DNA from: Massilia pinisoli
GTDB lineage: Bacteria > Pseudomonadota > Gammaproteobacteria > Burkholderiales > Burkholderiaceae_D
NCBI RefSeq assembly: GCF_024753285.1
Contig: NZ_JANUGW010000011.1
Coordinates: 62,001 to 126,000, forward strand
Direction of reading: 5' to 3'
DNA length: 64,000 bases
Shown: piece after piece, positions 46,672 to 55,729 of the stretch
Position numbering within the stretch: position 1 is the first letter of the stretch
How the letters are laid out: each line of letters opens with the position of its first letter
The notes under the pieces: model-generated
Databases searched by the model: none
Told to the model about the DNA's origin: nothing
What the model saw: the letters and a program-made list of their open reading frames with translations, nothing else
Translations under genes and position numbers: made by a program

Positions 46672-49600
46672 ACGCCGGCCGGTTGTTCGTGGCATTCGGT
46701 GCCGTACTCATGCTCGCTTGTGCGGCCGCGCAGGCGTCCGATACGACGTGGCTGATGGCTGCCGCGGCGCCGGGCCTGCCGGACCGCCTGAGCATCCATC
46801 GCTCGGAAGACGGCACGACGTTCGTCACGCAGGCGTCGGAGGCCTACACGCCGCCGCATGGCGTGCTGCGCGACCCGGCCATCGTGCGCTCGGGCGGCGG
46901 GTACCGCGTCGCGTACGTGGCCGGCGCCGGCAACGAAATCGGCCTCGCGCGCTCGTCCGACCTGAAACACTGGACGTTCGAGCGCACGGTGCCGCTGCCG
47001 GGCCCCGTGAGCGCGCCGCGCTGGGTGCGCGCGCGCGACGGCGCCATGCAGCTCGTCGTGGCCATGCCGCGCGGGCCGGCAGTGCTGTCGCCCGACGCCG
47101 CCTCCGCGCCGCGCCCGCTGGCGGGCCTGCAGGACGCCTTCGAGGATGCGTCCATCGTCCAGGACGGCGACGGCTATGTGGCGCTCGCGCGCCGGCGCGC
47201 CGACGGCATCCTCGCGCTGGCGCACGCACGCGACGTGGCGGGGCCGTGGACGGTCGAGCGTTCCCTGGATGCGTTGGGACGGACGGCCGCCGGCGTCGGC
47301 CTCGCGCTTGGCCCCGACGGCGGCTGGCGCGCCGTGTTCACGGACGCGGCGGGCCATGCATGGCAGGCGGAGAGCCGCGACGGCATGACGACGTGGACGG
47401 CCAAGCGCCCGCTCGCCGGCGTGGCTGCGCGCGTGGCCGCGCCGGACGTGCTGGCCGAACCTGCGCGCGACGTCGCCGCGGCCGCAAGGCCGCCCGGCGT
47501 ACCGACGACCGTCGCGTGGGACGCTTATTCGCTGATCGTCGGCGGCAAGCGGGTCGTCGTGTGGTCGGGCGAGATCCACCCGTTCCGGCTGCCCGATCCC
47601 GCGCGCTGGCGCGACGTGATCGAGAAGATGAAGGCGCTCGGCTTCAACGGCGTGTCGTTCTACTTCGACTGGGCGTATCACTCGCCGGCGCCCGGCGTGT
47701 ACGATTTCTCGGGCGTGCGCAACGTGGAGCGGGCCCTCGAGATCGCGGAACAGGAGGGCATGTACGTGATCGCGCGCACGGGGCCGTACATCAATGCCGA
47801 GCTGTCCGGCGGCGGCTTCCCCGGCTGGATGTTCCGCAACCGGGCGGAGGCGCGCACGGACGATCCGGCCTACCTGGCGGCCGTTGACGAATGGATGACG
47901 CAGATCGATGCCATCGTCGCGCGCCACCAGGTGACGACGGGCGGCGGCACCGTCGTCGCCTACCAGCTCGAGAACGAACTGGGCAAGGTGGAACCGAAAC
48001 ACGCGCGCCAGATGGCGCACCTTGCCGCGAAGGCGCGTGCGGACGGCATCACGGTGCCGTTCTTCCACAACGCGGCAGGACGCCTGCCCGACTGGACACC
48101 GCGGAACTCCAGCGCGCCCTGGGCGAACCCTGGACCGACGGATCTGTATGCGTTCGACGGCTACCCGGGCGGCAGCTGCGACGTGCACGCGAGCCCCGCA
48201 GGTCCGAACAAGGCGCCCGACTGGGGCATCTACGCGGCGCCGGGGCCGAAGGCGGGCGCGCAGAGCTCCCCAGGTACCCCCGGCTTCGCGGCCGAAGTGG
48301 GCGCCGGCTGGTTCGACTACTGGGGCTCGAACGGCACGTACGCTTGCACCGCGGCGCGCCAGGGCAAGGGCTACGAGCGTGTGTTCTACGGCACGAACCT
48401 CATCAACCGCATCACGATCCACAACCTCTACATGGCGTTCGGCGGCACGTCGTGGGGCTGGCTGCCGGGGCCCATCGTCTACGCCTCGTACGACTATGGC
48501 GCGCCGATCGCGGAAGACCGCGGCCTGCGTCCGAAGGCGCTGGCGCTGAAGCAGCAGGGCATGTTCGTGCAGGCGGCAGGGCACGTGCTGGCGCACATGG
48601 ACAAGGGCCCCGAGATCCGGACGACGAATCCCCGGGTGCGGGTCTACCACAACGTGAATGCGGAACTCGGCACGCACGTGTTGTTCGCCGTGCACGCGCC
48701 CTCCGACCTGTTGACGGACGATGCGTTCGCGGTCGACCTGGCCACGCGCGACGGCGCGTACACGATCGCGGCACGGGTCGACGGCCAGGACGCGAAGATG
48801 CTCCTGGCCGACTATGCGCTGGAGCGCCAGCACCTCGTGTATTCGACGTCCGAGCTGCAGGCGCAGCTGCGCGACGGCGAACGCGACGTCGTCCTGATGC
48901 ACGGCCGCACCGGCGAAACGGGCGAGACGGTGCTGCGCTACGCGTCCGCGCCGCATGTGGAGGTGCTGGCGGGCGACGTGCGCCACGCGTTCGACGCGAC
49001 GCGAGGCGACCTGCGGCTCGCGTACACGCACGCGGGCCTCGCGCGCGTGCGCGTGACGGGCGGCGGGCGGGCGCCGCTGCTGCTGCTCATCGCGGACGAG
49101 GCCACGTCGCAGCGCTTCTGGACACAGGACATGGGCACCGGCCGCCTCCTCGAACTGACGCCGGCGCTCGTCCGCTCGGCCCGCATCGACGCGGGAGCGC
49201 TGCATCTCACCGGCGACACGGAGGCCGACAGTCCGCTGGAAATCTGGGGCGCGAACGTGACGGCGGCCACGTTCAACGGCGTGCCGCTGCGGTTGGCGCG
49301 GCAGCCGGACGGCAGCTCGCGCGTCGCAGAGCCCCTCGCGGGACCGGCGCACGTGACGGTGCCGGACCTCGGTAAGCTTGCATGGACGCGCCGCATGGAC
49401 AGCCCGGAAGCGCAGCCGGGCTTCGACGACAGTGGCTGGGCCCACGCGGACGGCCGCGCGTCGGCCGCGCAGACGTGGACCTTGCCGGAGCGGGGGCAGC
49501 CCACATTGGCGATGAGCGACTACGGCTTCCACCATGGCGACGTGTGGTACCGCGGCCGCTTCGACACGAGCGACCCGGCAGCACGGCGACTGGAACTGTT

Positions 49601-50399
49601 TTACGGCGGTGGCGGCGCGGGCATGCTGCAGGCGTGGATCGACGGGCGCTTCCTGGGCCAGCACGAACTGGACACCGGACGCGCGTTCCCCGAGACGACG
49701 GACACGGCGCGCTTCGACCTCGGCACCCTGGCGCCGGGTCCGCACCTCGTTGCCGTCATGGTGCGCAACGGTGCGCACAACTGGGACCTGATGGCGGATG
49801 ACGCCCATCGCGAGGCGCGCGGCCTGATTGCGGCGTCGCTGGCGCCCAAGGGCGGGCGGCGCTTCGCGGTTCCGATCGACTGGCGCATCCAGGGCAATCG
49901 CGGCGGCGAGGGCGGCGCGGACCCCGTACGCGGCCCACTGAACGACGGCGGCTTGTACGGCGAGCGTGCCGGCTGGCACCTGCCCGGCGCGTCCGCGCAA
50001 GGCTGGATGCCCGCGCATCCGGGCGACGCGCCGCCCGCACCGGGGACGTATTGGCTGCGCACCCATGTACCGCTGGACCTGCCGCGCGGCCATGACGTGC
50101 AGCTGGGCCTCGCGTTCGGGGCCACGGACACGCCGCGCTCCGACCGCGAGAACCGCGCGCTGATCTTCGTGAACGGCTGGAACATGGGGCAGTTCATCGC
50201 CCACGTGGGACCGCAGCGCGTGTTCGTGATCCCGCCCGGCATCCTCGATCCGCACGGCGACAACACGATCGCGCTTGCCGTGACGACGGATGGCCAGCCG
50301 GGGAACGCGTTGGAGCCCGTGCGGCTCGTCGTGTTGCGCGCGGTCCGCGGCGGCGTGGCCGACGATGTGGGAAGCGCGCCGGTTGGCCTGAGTTATTGA
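46668..50399 (+). CDS. Fusion: propeller domain plus GH35 beta-galactosidase, secreted
   Basis: A 1,243-residue exported enzyme. After a signal peptide (about 1-24) comes an extra domain of about 240 residues with GH43/GH117-like propeller repeats (LRDPAIVRSGGGYRVAYVAG, IGLARSSDLKHWTFERTV, DASIVQDGDGYVALARR). The GH35 barrel starts near 285 (LIVGGKRVVVWSGEIHPFRLP) with acid/base E437 in YQLENELG and nucleophile E543 in FAAEVGAGWFDYWG. Jelly-roll galactose-binding domains follow to the end (VWYRGRFDTSDPA, LIFVNGWNMGQFI). The ATG overlaps the GH28 stop. GH35 enzymes remove terminal beta-galactose, which fits RG-I galactan or arabinogalactan side chains. The fused propeller lacks an obvious full catalytic triad and may bind substrate. 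Confidence 0.88.
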   Translation: MNAGRLFVAFGAVLMLACAAAQASDTTWLMAAAAPGLPDRLSIHRSEDGTTFVTQASEAYTPPHGVLRDPAIVRSGGGYRVAYVAGAGNEIGLARSSDLKHWTFERTVPLPGPVSAPRWVRARDGAMQLVVAMPRGPAVLSPDAASAPRPLAGLQDAFEDASIVQDGDGYVALARRRADGILALAHARDVAGPWTVERSLDALGRTAAGVGLALGPDGGWRAVFTDAAGHAWQAESRDGMTTWTAKRPLAGVAARVAAPDVLAEPARDVAAAARPPGVPTTVAWDAYSLIVGGKRVVVWSGEIHPFRLPDPARWRDVIEKMKALGFNGVSFYFDWAYHSPAPGVYDFSGVRNVERALEIAEQEGMYVIARTGPYINAELSGGGFPGWMFRNRAEARTDDPAYLAAVDEWMTQIDAIVARHQVTTGGGTVVAYQLENELGKVEPKHARQMAHLAAKARADGITVPFFHNAAGRLPDWTPRNSSAPWANPGPTDLYAFDGYPGGSCDVHASPAGPNKAPDWGIYAAPGPKAGAQSSPGTPGFAAEVGAGWFDYWGSNGTYACTAARQGKGYERVFYGTNLINRITIHNLYMAFGGTSWGWLPGPIVYASYDYGAPIAEDRGLRPKALALKQQGMFVQAAGHVLAHMDKGPEIRTTNPRVRVYHNVNAELGTHVLFAVHAPSDLLTDDAFAVDLATRDGAYTIAARVDGQDAKMLLADYALERQHLVYSTSELQAQLRDGERDVVLMHGRTGETGETVLRYASAPHVEVLAGDVRHAFDATRGDLRLAYTHAGLARVRVTGGGRAPLLLLIADEATSQRFWTQDMGTGRLLELTPALVRSARIDAGALHLTGDTEADSPLEIWGANVTAATFNGVPLRLARQPDGSSRVAEPLAGPAHVTVPDLGKLAWTRRMDSPEAQPGFDDSGWAHADGRASAAQTWTLPERGQPTLAMSDYGFHHGDVWYRGRFDTSDPAARRLELFYGGGGAGMLQAWIDGRFLGQHELDTGRAFPETTDTARFDLGTLAPGPHLVAVMVRNGAHNWDLMADDAHREARGLIAASLAPKGGRRFAVPIDWRIQGNRGGEGGADPVRGPLNDGGLYGERAGWHLPGASAQGWMPAHPGDAPPAPGTYWLRTHVPLDLPRGHDVQLGLAFGATDTPRSDRENRALIFVNGWNMGQFIAHVGPQRVFVIPPGILDPHGDNTIALAVTTDGQPGNALEPVRLVVLRAVRGGVADDVGSAPVGLSY

Positions 50400-50532
50400 A
50401 CTATCAGTCACTCCGCCACAACACCTCGCGGTAAACATGGTGACAGGCCGGGGTCCGCCACTTACAATGTTGCCTCACGAGAACATTGGTCGCGCCGGAT
50501 CCGCATCCGGGCGCGCCGCGAGGATACAGTGG

Positions 50533-52815
50533 ATGCTAGGGTTTGACGATATCGCACAATGGCGCGCGCGGATTTTCTCGCGCCTGTTGTCGGTAGTGCT
50601 CGTCCTGGGCACGATCGCCGCCATCCCCAGCGTGTTTGTCGTCGTCCGCCATGGCGTCTGGACCGTGGCCGTGATGGACGGCGCCGCGCTGGCGTGGCTG
50701 TTCGCCTTGTGGCGCCTGGAGCGCGTGCCGTACACGTTCCGCGTGCTGAACTTCCTTGCGATTATCTACATGGTCGCGATCTGCCTGATGCTGAAGGTCG
50801 GGCCGGTCAGTCAGAACTACCTGATGGCGCCGCCCGTGATGGCGGCGATCCTGCTCGGCACCGTACCCGGCCTGCTGGCGCTCGCGGCCAGCGCCGTGAT
50901 CCTCGTCTTCGGGATCACCCAGTTCCCGTCCACGCTGGTGGGCGTGGGTCATGAGCCGCTCGTGACGGCGCTCCTCGTCACGCTGAACTTTTCCTGCGTG
51001 GGCGCGCTGCTCACGCTGTCGTGCGGCGCCTTGCTGAAGGGGTTGTCGCGGTCGCTGGACGATGTGCGCGGTTTCGCGAAGTCGCTGGAGAGCGGGCAGG
51101 ACGCGCTGCACGCCGTGAACGCGGAACTGCGCCTGACGTCGGCCGCGCTGGCGCGCCTGAACGACATGGTGCTGATTGCGCGCGCCGTCGATACGCCCGA
51201 TCGCGACCAACCCATCATCTTTTCCAACGAAGCGTTCCAGCGCCGCACCGGCTATACCGATGCCGACATCGTCGGCCGCAGCATGCGCGTGCTGCATGGC
51301 CCGGGCACGGATCCGGCCGTGGTGAAACGGATCATCGAGTCCATGCACCAGGGCAGGCCGGCGACGGCGGAACTGGTCAACTACACGAAGTCCGGCGATC
51401 CGTACTGGGTCGAGATGGAACTGATGCCGTTCACGGACGACGCGGGCCACATCAGCCACTGGGTCGTTGTGGGCCGCGACATCACGGAGCGCCGCCACTC
51501 GGCCGACGCGATCCACCGCCTCGCATACTATGACGTGTTGACGGGGCTGCCGAATCGGCGCCTGATGACGGAGCGCCTGGACGCGATGGTGGCGGCCGCG
51601 AACGCGGGCCGCGGGCTCGGCGCCGTGCTGTACATCGACCTGGACAACTTCAAGCACGTGAACGACGGGCGCGGCCATGCGACCGGCGATGCGCTGCTCA
51701 AGCACACGGCGAAGAGCCTCGCCAATGTCGTGCGCAAGGGCGATACGGTGGCGCGCCTGGGCGGCGACGAATTCGTCGTGCTGCTCGACGGCCTCGGCAC
51801 CGACGTCGCGGGCGCCACCGGTGCCGCGCTGGTCGTGTCGGACAAGATCCGCGCCGCGCTCGCGGAGGACGTGACGATCGACGACCAGGACTACAGCTCG
51901 ACGGCCAGCATCGGCGTGGCGCTGCCCACGCGTCCCGGCCAGTCCGTCGCCGACCTGCTGCGCGACGCCGACCTGGCCATGTACCACGCCAAGGCGGCGG
52001 GCCGCAACGGCGTGGCCATGTTCGAGACGTCGATGCTGGACGCGGCCGAACGCCAGCTGACCCTGGGCCGCGACTTGTCGGCGGCACTGGACAACGGCGA
52101 GCTGTCGATGCACCTGCAGCTGCAGGTCGATCACGCCGGTACGCCGGTCGGCGCCGAGATGCTGATGCGCTGGCGCCGCGGCGACGGCACGTTCGTCCCG
52201 CCCGACGTCTTCATTCCCATCGCGGAAACGACGGGCATGATCGTGCCGCTGGGCCAGTGGGTGCTGCGCCAGGCCTGCCTGGCACGCCTGGCGCTGGAAG
52301 CGGCCGGCCATCCGCTGCAGCTGTCGATCAACGTGAGTCCGCGCCAGTTCCGCCAGCCGGAATTCGTCGCACAGGTGCGCGCCGCGTTCGACGAATCGGG
52401 CGTGGCGCCGCACGCGTTCGTGTTCGAGGTGACGGAGGGCTTGCTCGTCGAGGACTTCGACATGATCACGGCGAAGATGCGCGAGCTGGCCGCACTGGGC
52501 ATCCGCTTCTCGATCGACGATTTCGGCACCGGCTATTCGAGCCTGGGCTACCTGAAGAAGATGCCGCTGTACGAACTGAAGATCGACAAGAGCTTCATGC
52601 GCGACACGCCGCACGACGCCAACGGTACGGCGATCGTGCAGACGATCCTCGCGATGGCGGACCACCTGGGCCTGCGCGTCGTCGCCGAAGGCATCGAGAC
52701 CGAAGCGCAGGCGCGCTTCCTCGCCGATAACGGGAGGCCGTGCATGCAGGGCTATCTGTATTGCCGGCCGTTGCCGCTGCCCGACCTGATCGCCCGCCTG
52801 GACCGGGGCGTGTGA
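50533..52815 (+). CDS. GGDEF-EAL cyclic-di-GMP protein with PAS and membrane sensor
   Basis: A 760-residue inner-membrane protein with about five hydrophobic segments (about 12-160), a PAS domain (about 205-320: IIFSNEAFQRRTGYTDADIVGRSMRVLHGPGTDP), a GGDEF domain (G410-F414 intact, ARLGGDEFVVLL) and an EAL domain. In the EAL domain the signature is EML (E542), but the other catalytic residues remain (NVSPRQF, SIDDFGTGYSS, LKIDKSF, GIETEAQ). It can probably make and may also degrade cyclic-di-GMP, linking environment to motility or biofilm. I start at ATG 50533 for the upstream AGGA and membrane topology; ATGs at 50437 and 50467 lack ribosome sites. No partner genes are nearby. Confidence 0.88.
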   Translation: MLGFDDIAQWRARIFSRLLSVVLVLGTIAAIPSVFVVVRHGVWTVAVMDGAALAWLFALWRLERVPYTFRVLNFLAIIYMVAICLMLKVGPVSQNYLMAPPVMAAILLGTVPGLLALAASAVILVFGITQFPSTLVGVGHEPLVTALLVTLNFSCVGALLTLSCGALLKGLSRSLDDVRGFAKSLESGQDALHAVNAELRLTSAALARLNDMVLIARAVDTPDRDQPIIFSNEAFQRRTGYTDADIVGRSMRVLHGPGTDPAVVKRIIESMHQGRPATAELVNYTKSGDPYWVEMELMPFTDDAGHISHWVVVGRDITERRHSADAIHRLAYYDVLTGLPNRRLMTERLDAMVAAANAGRGLGAVLYIDLDNFKHVNDGRGHATGDALLKHTAKSLANVVRKGDTVARLGGDEFVVLLDGLGTDVAGATGAALVVSDKIRAALAEDVTIDDQDYSSTASIGVALPTRPGQSVADLLRDADLAMYHAKAAGRNGVAMFETSMLDAAERQLTLGRDLSAALDNGELSMHLQLQVDHAGTPVGAEMLMRWRRGDGTFVPPDVFIPIAETTGMIVPLGQWVLRQACLARLALEAAGHPLQLSINVSPRQFRQPEFVAQVRAAFDESGVAPHAFVFEVTEGLLVEDFDMITAKMRELAALGIRFSIDDFGTGYSSLGYLKKMPLYELKIDKSFMRDTPHDANGTAIVQTILAMADHLGLRVVAEGIETEAQARFLADNGRPCMQGYLYCRPLPLPDLIARLDRGV

Positions 52816-52867
52816 TGCCTGCCGGTTGCGCGGGTTTGCCAGCGTCCGCGCGGCCGCAACACCCGCG

Positions 52868-53323
52868 TTATACGACGTCGACCCACTCCGCTTGCGTGAG
52901 CGCGGCGAGGCGGTCCGGCGTCATGCGCACGGCCGCATCCGGCGCACCCGCGGCCGGATACACGACGTCGAAATCCCGCAGCGACACGTCGCAGAACACG
53001 CGCAGCGGCCGCGCCAGCCCGAACGGGCATACGCCGCCGACGGGATGGCCCGTCTCCAGTTCGACGTCTTCCAGCCCAAGCATGCGGGCCTTCTGGCCGA
53101 AACGGTTCTTGTACTTGCGGTTGTCCAGCCGCGCATCGCCGCGCGCGACGATGAGCACGACCTCGTCGCCCTGGCGCAGCGACAGCGTCTTCGCGATCTG
53201 TCCCGGTTCGACACCGAGCGCCTCCGCGGCCAGGGCGACGGTCGCCGTGCTGTTGGCGTAGCGTTCGACGGCGATGTCGGGTGCGTGCGTGGCAAAGAAG
53301 GCGGTGACGGAATCGAGGCTCAT
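52868..53323 (-). CDS. YbaK/EbsC-type aminoacyl-tRNA deacylase-like protein
   Basis: A cytoplasmic 151-residue protein of the YbaK/ProX superfamily, which hydrolyses mischarged aminoacyl-tRNA in trans. Typical segments are ALGVEPGQIAKTLSLRQGDEVVLIVARGDARLDNRKYK and GHPVGGVCPFGLARPLRVFCDVSLRDFDVVYPAAG. The lysine in AKTL and the glycine-rich GGVCPFG loop form the usual substrate pocket. ATG 53323 begins the family N-terminus; the longer frame to 53506 is antisense to the kinase region and lacks a ribosome site. It stands alone, 52 bases from the preceding gene and 43 from rhaK. Confidence 0.88.
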   Translation of the reverse strand: MSLDSVTAFFATHAPDIAVERYANSTATVALAAEALGVEPGQIAKTLSLRQGDEVVLIVARGDARLDNRKYKNRFGQKARMLGLEDVELETGHPVGGVCPFGLARPLRVFCDVSLRDFDVVYPAAGAPDAAVRMTPDRLAALTQAEWVDVV

Positions 53324-53366
53324 GGTGGGTTCCCGTGCAGATGATCCATCGAGTCTACCATCGGCC

Positions 53367-54713
53367 TCAAGCCAATGCCGAGCGCCAGCGAGCCTTGTAC
53401 CCGGCGAAGCCGTCGGGCGCGCGCGCCGCAACGACCGTGCTGCCGCCCGGCGGCGGCGCGTCGCGGTAGCGCAGCATCCAGCCGCCGCATGTCGTGCCGC
53501 TCGCATCGTCCGAATACGATACGGCCTGCGCGGGCCGCAGCGCCGCCAGCAGGGGGCCGAACCACGGGTTCGCCGTAAAACTGCCTTCGACCGCGAGCGG
53601 CCCCGTGGCGCCCAGCGCGTCGAGACAGTAGTCCGTCACCAGCACGCAGTACAGCGTGGCCAGCGCATAGCGTTCGCGCGCGTCGGTCGGGTGACGACCA
53701 AGGATGGTGCCCGCGCGGCCCGCGAACGGACCGCCCGTCGCGGCGAAGCAGGGCAGGGCCAGCGTGCCGTGCGCGACGAGGCGTTCGAGGCCGTCGAATC
53801 CGCACGGTACGGGCGCGGCGCCCGCCAGCTCGCCGAATTCGCGGCCGCCCATGAAGCGCATGCACGCGACGGGCCGGCCCAGCGCGTTCGTGTTGGCCAA
53901 CATGTCGGCTCGTTCGCGCAGGGCGTCCAGCGACGCGCCGAATGCGGCGGCGATGACCCACGTGCCCGTCGACAGCACGGTGCCTTCGCCCTTGCCGAGG
54001 TAGCGCAGCAGCGACGCATTGCTGTCGTGGATACCGCACAGCACCTCGCAATCCGGCGGCAGGCCTGTCGCGGCGGCGACGGCTGGCAGCAGGGTGCCCA
54101 GCACTGCGTGCGCCGGCGCCAGCGGCGGCACCAGCGCCGTCCAGCCCGCGCGCGCGACGAGGCTCGAATAGGCTTGTCGGCGCGGGTCCCACAAGTCCGT
54201 GTGGCAGCCGAGAGACGTCGCTTCCGATGCGGCCCGGCCGCACAGCCGCCACGCCCAGTACTGCGGATACATGAGAATGTGATGGGCGCGGCCGAAGGCG
54301 TCCGGGAAGCGCGCCTGCAGCCACGCGAGCTGACGGCCCAGGTTCAGGCCTGCCGGCAGGCGCGGCGACAGCGTTTCGTCATACGGAGGGGCGTCGTAGT
54401 CGAGGCCGGGCAGATCGGCTTCGTAGTCGAGCACGGGCAGCACGAGGCCCGCGTCGTCGACCAGCGCGGCAGTCGCGCCATGCGTGACGGGCACGATGGC
54501 CGACACGTGCGCGAGCCGGGCCAACTCGCGGCACGTTGCCAGCAGCCAGTCCCACAGGCCGTCCGTGTCGTGGTATGGGTAGGGGCCATCGGTGCGCACG
54601 GCATTCGGGCGGCGCCGTTCCGCCAGTACCGTGCCGCCCGCATCGATCAGCGCCAGCTTGGCGTTCGTCTTGCCGATGTCGAGGACGATCAGCGCGTCGT
54701 GCGGGGCGCTCAT
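53367..54713 (-). CDS. rhaK: FGGY-family rhamnulokinase
   Basis: Cytoplasmic sugar kinase of 448 residues, last gene of the minus-strand rhaR-S-T-P-Q-K operon. It shows the FGGY/actin-like fold: N-terminal phosphate loop VLDIGKTNAKLALID, VTHGATAALVD, the substrate region GIHDSNASLLRYLGKGEGTVLSTGTWV and C-terminal GSFTANPWFGPLLAALRPAQAV. The position equals rhaK of Rhizobium leguminosarum, where this kinase phosphorylates rhamnulose for the RhaD aldolase/dehydrogenase. The start overlaps the rhaQ stop as ATGA, so translation is coupled. Fuculose or other kinase specificity is possible but unlikely here. Confidence 0.9.
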   Translation of the reverse strand: MSAPHDALIVLDIGKTNAKLALIDAGGTVLAERRRPNAVRTDGPYPYHDTDGLWDWLLATCRELARLAHVSAIVPVTHGATAALVDDAGLVLPVLDYEADLPGLDYDAPPYDETLSPRLPAGLNLGRQLAWLQARFPDAFGRAHHILMYPQYWAWRLCGRAASEATSLGCHTDLWDPRRQAYSSLVARAGWTALVPPLAPAHAVLGTLLPAVAAATGLPPDCEVLCGIHDSNASLLRYLGKGEGTVLSTGTWVIAAAFGASLDALRERADMLANTNALGRPVACMRFMGGREFGELAGAAPVPCGFDGLERLVAHGTLALPCFAATGGPFAGRAGTILGRHPTDARERYALATLYCVLVTDYCLDALGATGPLAVEGSFTANPWFGPLLAALRPAQAVSYSDDASGTTCGGWMLRYRDAPPPGGSTVVAARAPDGFAGYKARWRSALA

Positions 54714-55729
54714 CGCGCGCGCCGCCTGCGCAGGAGCCGCGGTACGGCGATCGTCACCAGCAGCAGCACGCCGACGACGATCGTCATGTAAATGCCGGGG
54801 ATGTTCGCGAGAGACAACCCGTACGTGACGGTGCCCATCGTGAGCACGGCCAGCATCACGCCGGCGATCGTGCCGGCGCCGCCGGCGATGCTGACGCCGC
54901 CCAGGATCACCATCGTGATCACTTCCAGTTCCCAACCGGTGGCGATGTTCGGGCGCGTGCTGCCGATGCGGCCCGTGAGCAGGAAGGCGGCGAGGCCCGC
55001 CATCGCACCCGTCAGCATGAACAGCGCGAGGCGGTAGCGGTCGACGGCGATGCCGGAAAAGCGCGCGGCGTCCGGGTTGTTGCCGATGGCGTAGATGCGG
55101 CGGCCCCATGCCGTCGTGTGCAAGAGGACCGCGAACAGCGCGGCGCACACGAGCAGCACGACGAATTCGCGCGGCACGATGCCGAAGAAGTAGCCCTGTC
55201 CCCAGTCCGCGAGCAGTTGCGGATAGCCGGTGAACGCCTTGTCGCCGAGGACGACGCTCGCGAGGCCGCGGTACAGCGAGACGGTGCCGATGGTGACGAC
55301 GATCGACGGCAGCGCGAACCGGGTGACGAGCACGCCGTTCAGGCAGCCGCACGCGGTGCCGGTCGCCAGCGCGACAAACGGCAGCGCGGCTGGCGGGAAG
55401 CCGGCCCGTTGCGCCAGACCCATCGCGACGGACGACAGCGCGAGCGTGCCCGCGACGGAGATGTCGATCTCGCGGCAGATGATCAGCAACGCCATCGGCA
55501 GCGCGATCAAGGCCTTCTCGCTGAAGTTCTGCGTGCCGTCCAGCAGGTTGTACAAGTCGAGGAATTGCGGCAGCGCGACGCTGTCGACGGCGAAGACGGC
55601 GATGAACAGCAGCGCCAGCAGGGTTTCCCAGCGTCCGAGGAAGGTGGCGAGGCGGGGCGCTTCGCGGTCGAGGATCGTGTAGCGCGAGGACGACTTGGAT
55701 TCGGTTGGCATGGTCGTGGTCGGGTTCAC
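54710..55729 (-). CDS. rhaQ: Rhamnose ABC transporter permease 2
   Basis: Inner-membrane permease of 339 residues of the RbsC/AraH type, with 8-10 hydrophobic helices and the family segments NFSEKALIALPMALLIICREIDISVAGTLALSS, PSIVVTIGTVSLYRGLASVVLG and GRRIYAIGNNPDAARFSGIAVDRY, the loop that contacts the ATPase. I start at GTG 55729, which overlaps the rhaP stop as GTGA and has GGAG six bases upstream; ATG 55711 would shorten it by six residues. It works with RhaP, RhaT and RhaS to import L-rhamnose. Confidence 0.9.
   Translation of the reverse strand: MNPTTTMPTESKSSSRYTILDREAPRLATFLGRWETLLALLFIAVFAVDSVALPQFLDLYNLLDGTQNFSEKALIALPMALLIICREIDISVAGTLALSSVAMGLAQRAGFPPAALPFVALATGTACGCLNGVLVTRFALPSIVVTIGTVSLYRGLASVVLGDKAFTGYPQLLADWGQGYFFGIVPREFVVLLVCAALFAVLLHTTAWGRRIYAIGNNPDAARFSGIAVDRYRLALFMLTGAMAGLAAFLLTGRIGSTRPNIATGWELEVITMVILGGVSIAGGAGTIAGVMLAVLTMGTVTYGLSLANIPGIYMTIVVGVLLLVTIAVPRLLRRRRAR

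Noticed and set aside
46353..50438. Long minus-strand frame opposite the propeller-GH35 gene
   Set aside because: Composition of an antisense shadow; the plus strand carries catalytic motifs and domain order of GH35.
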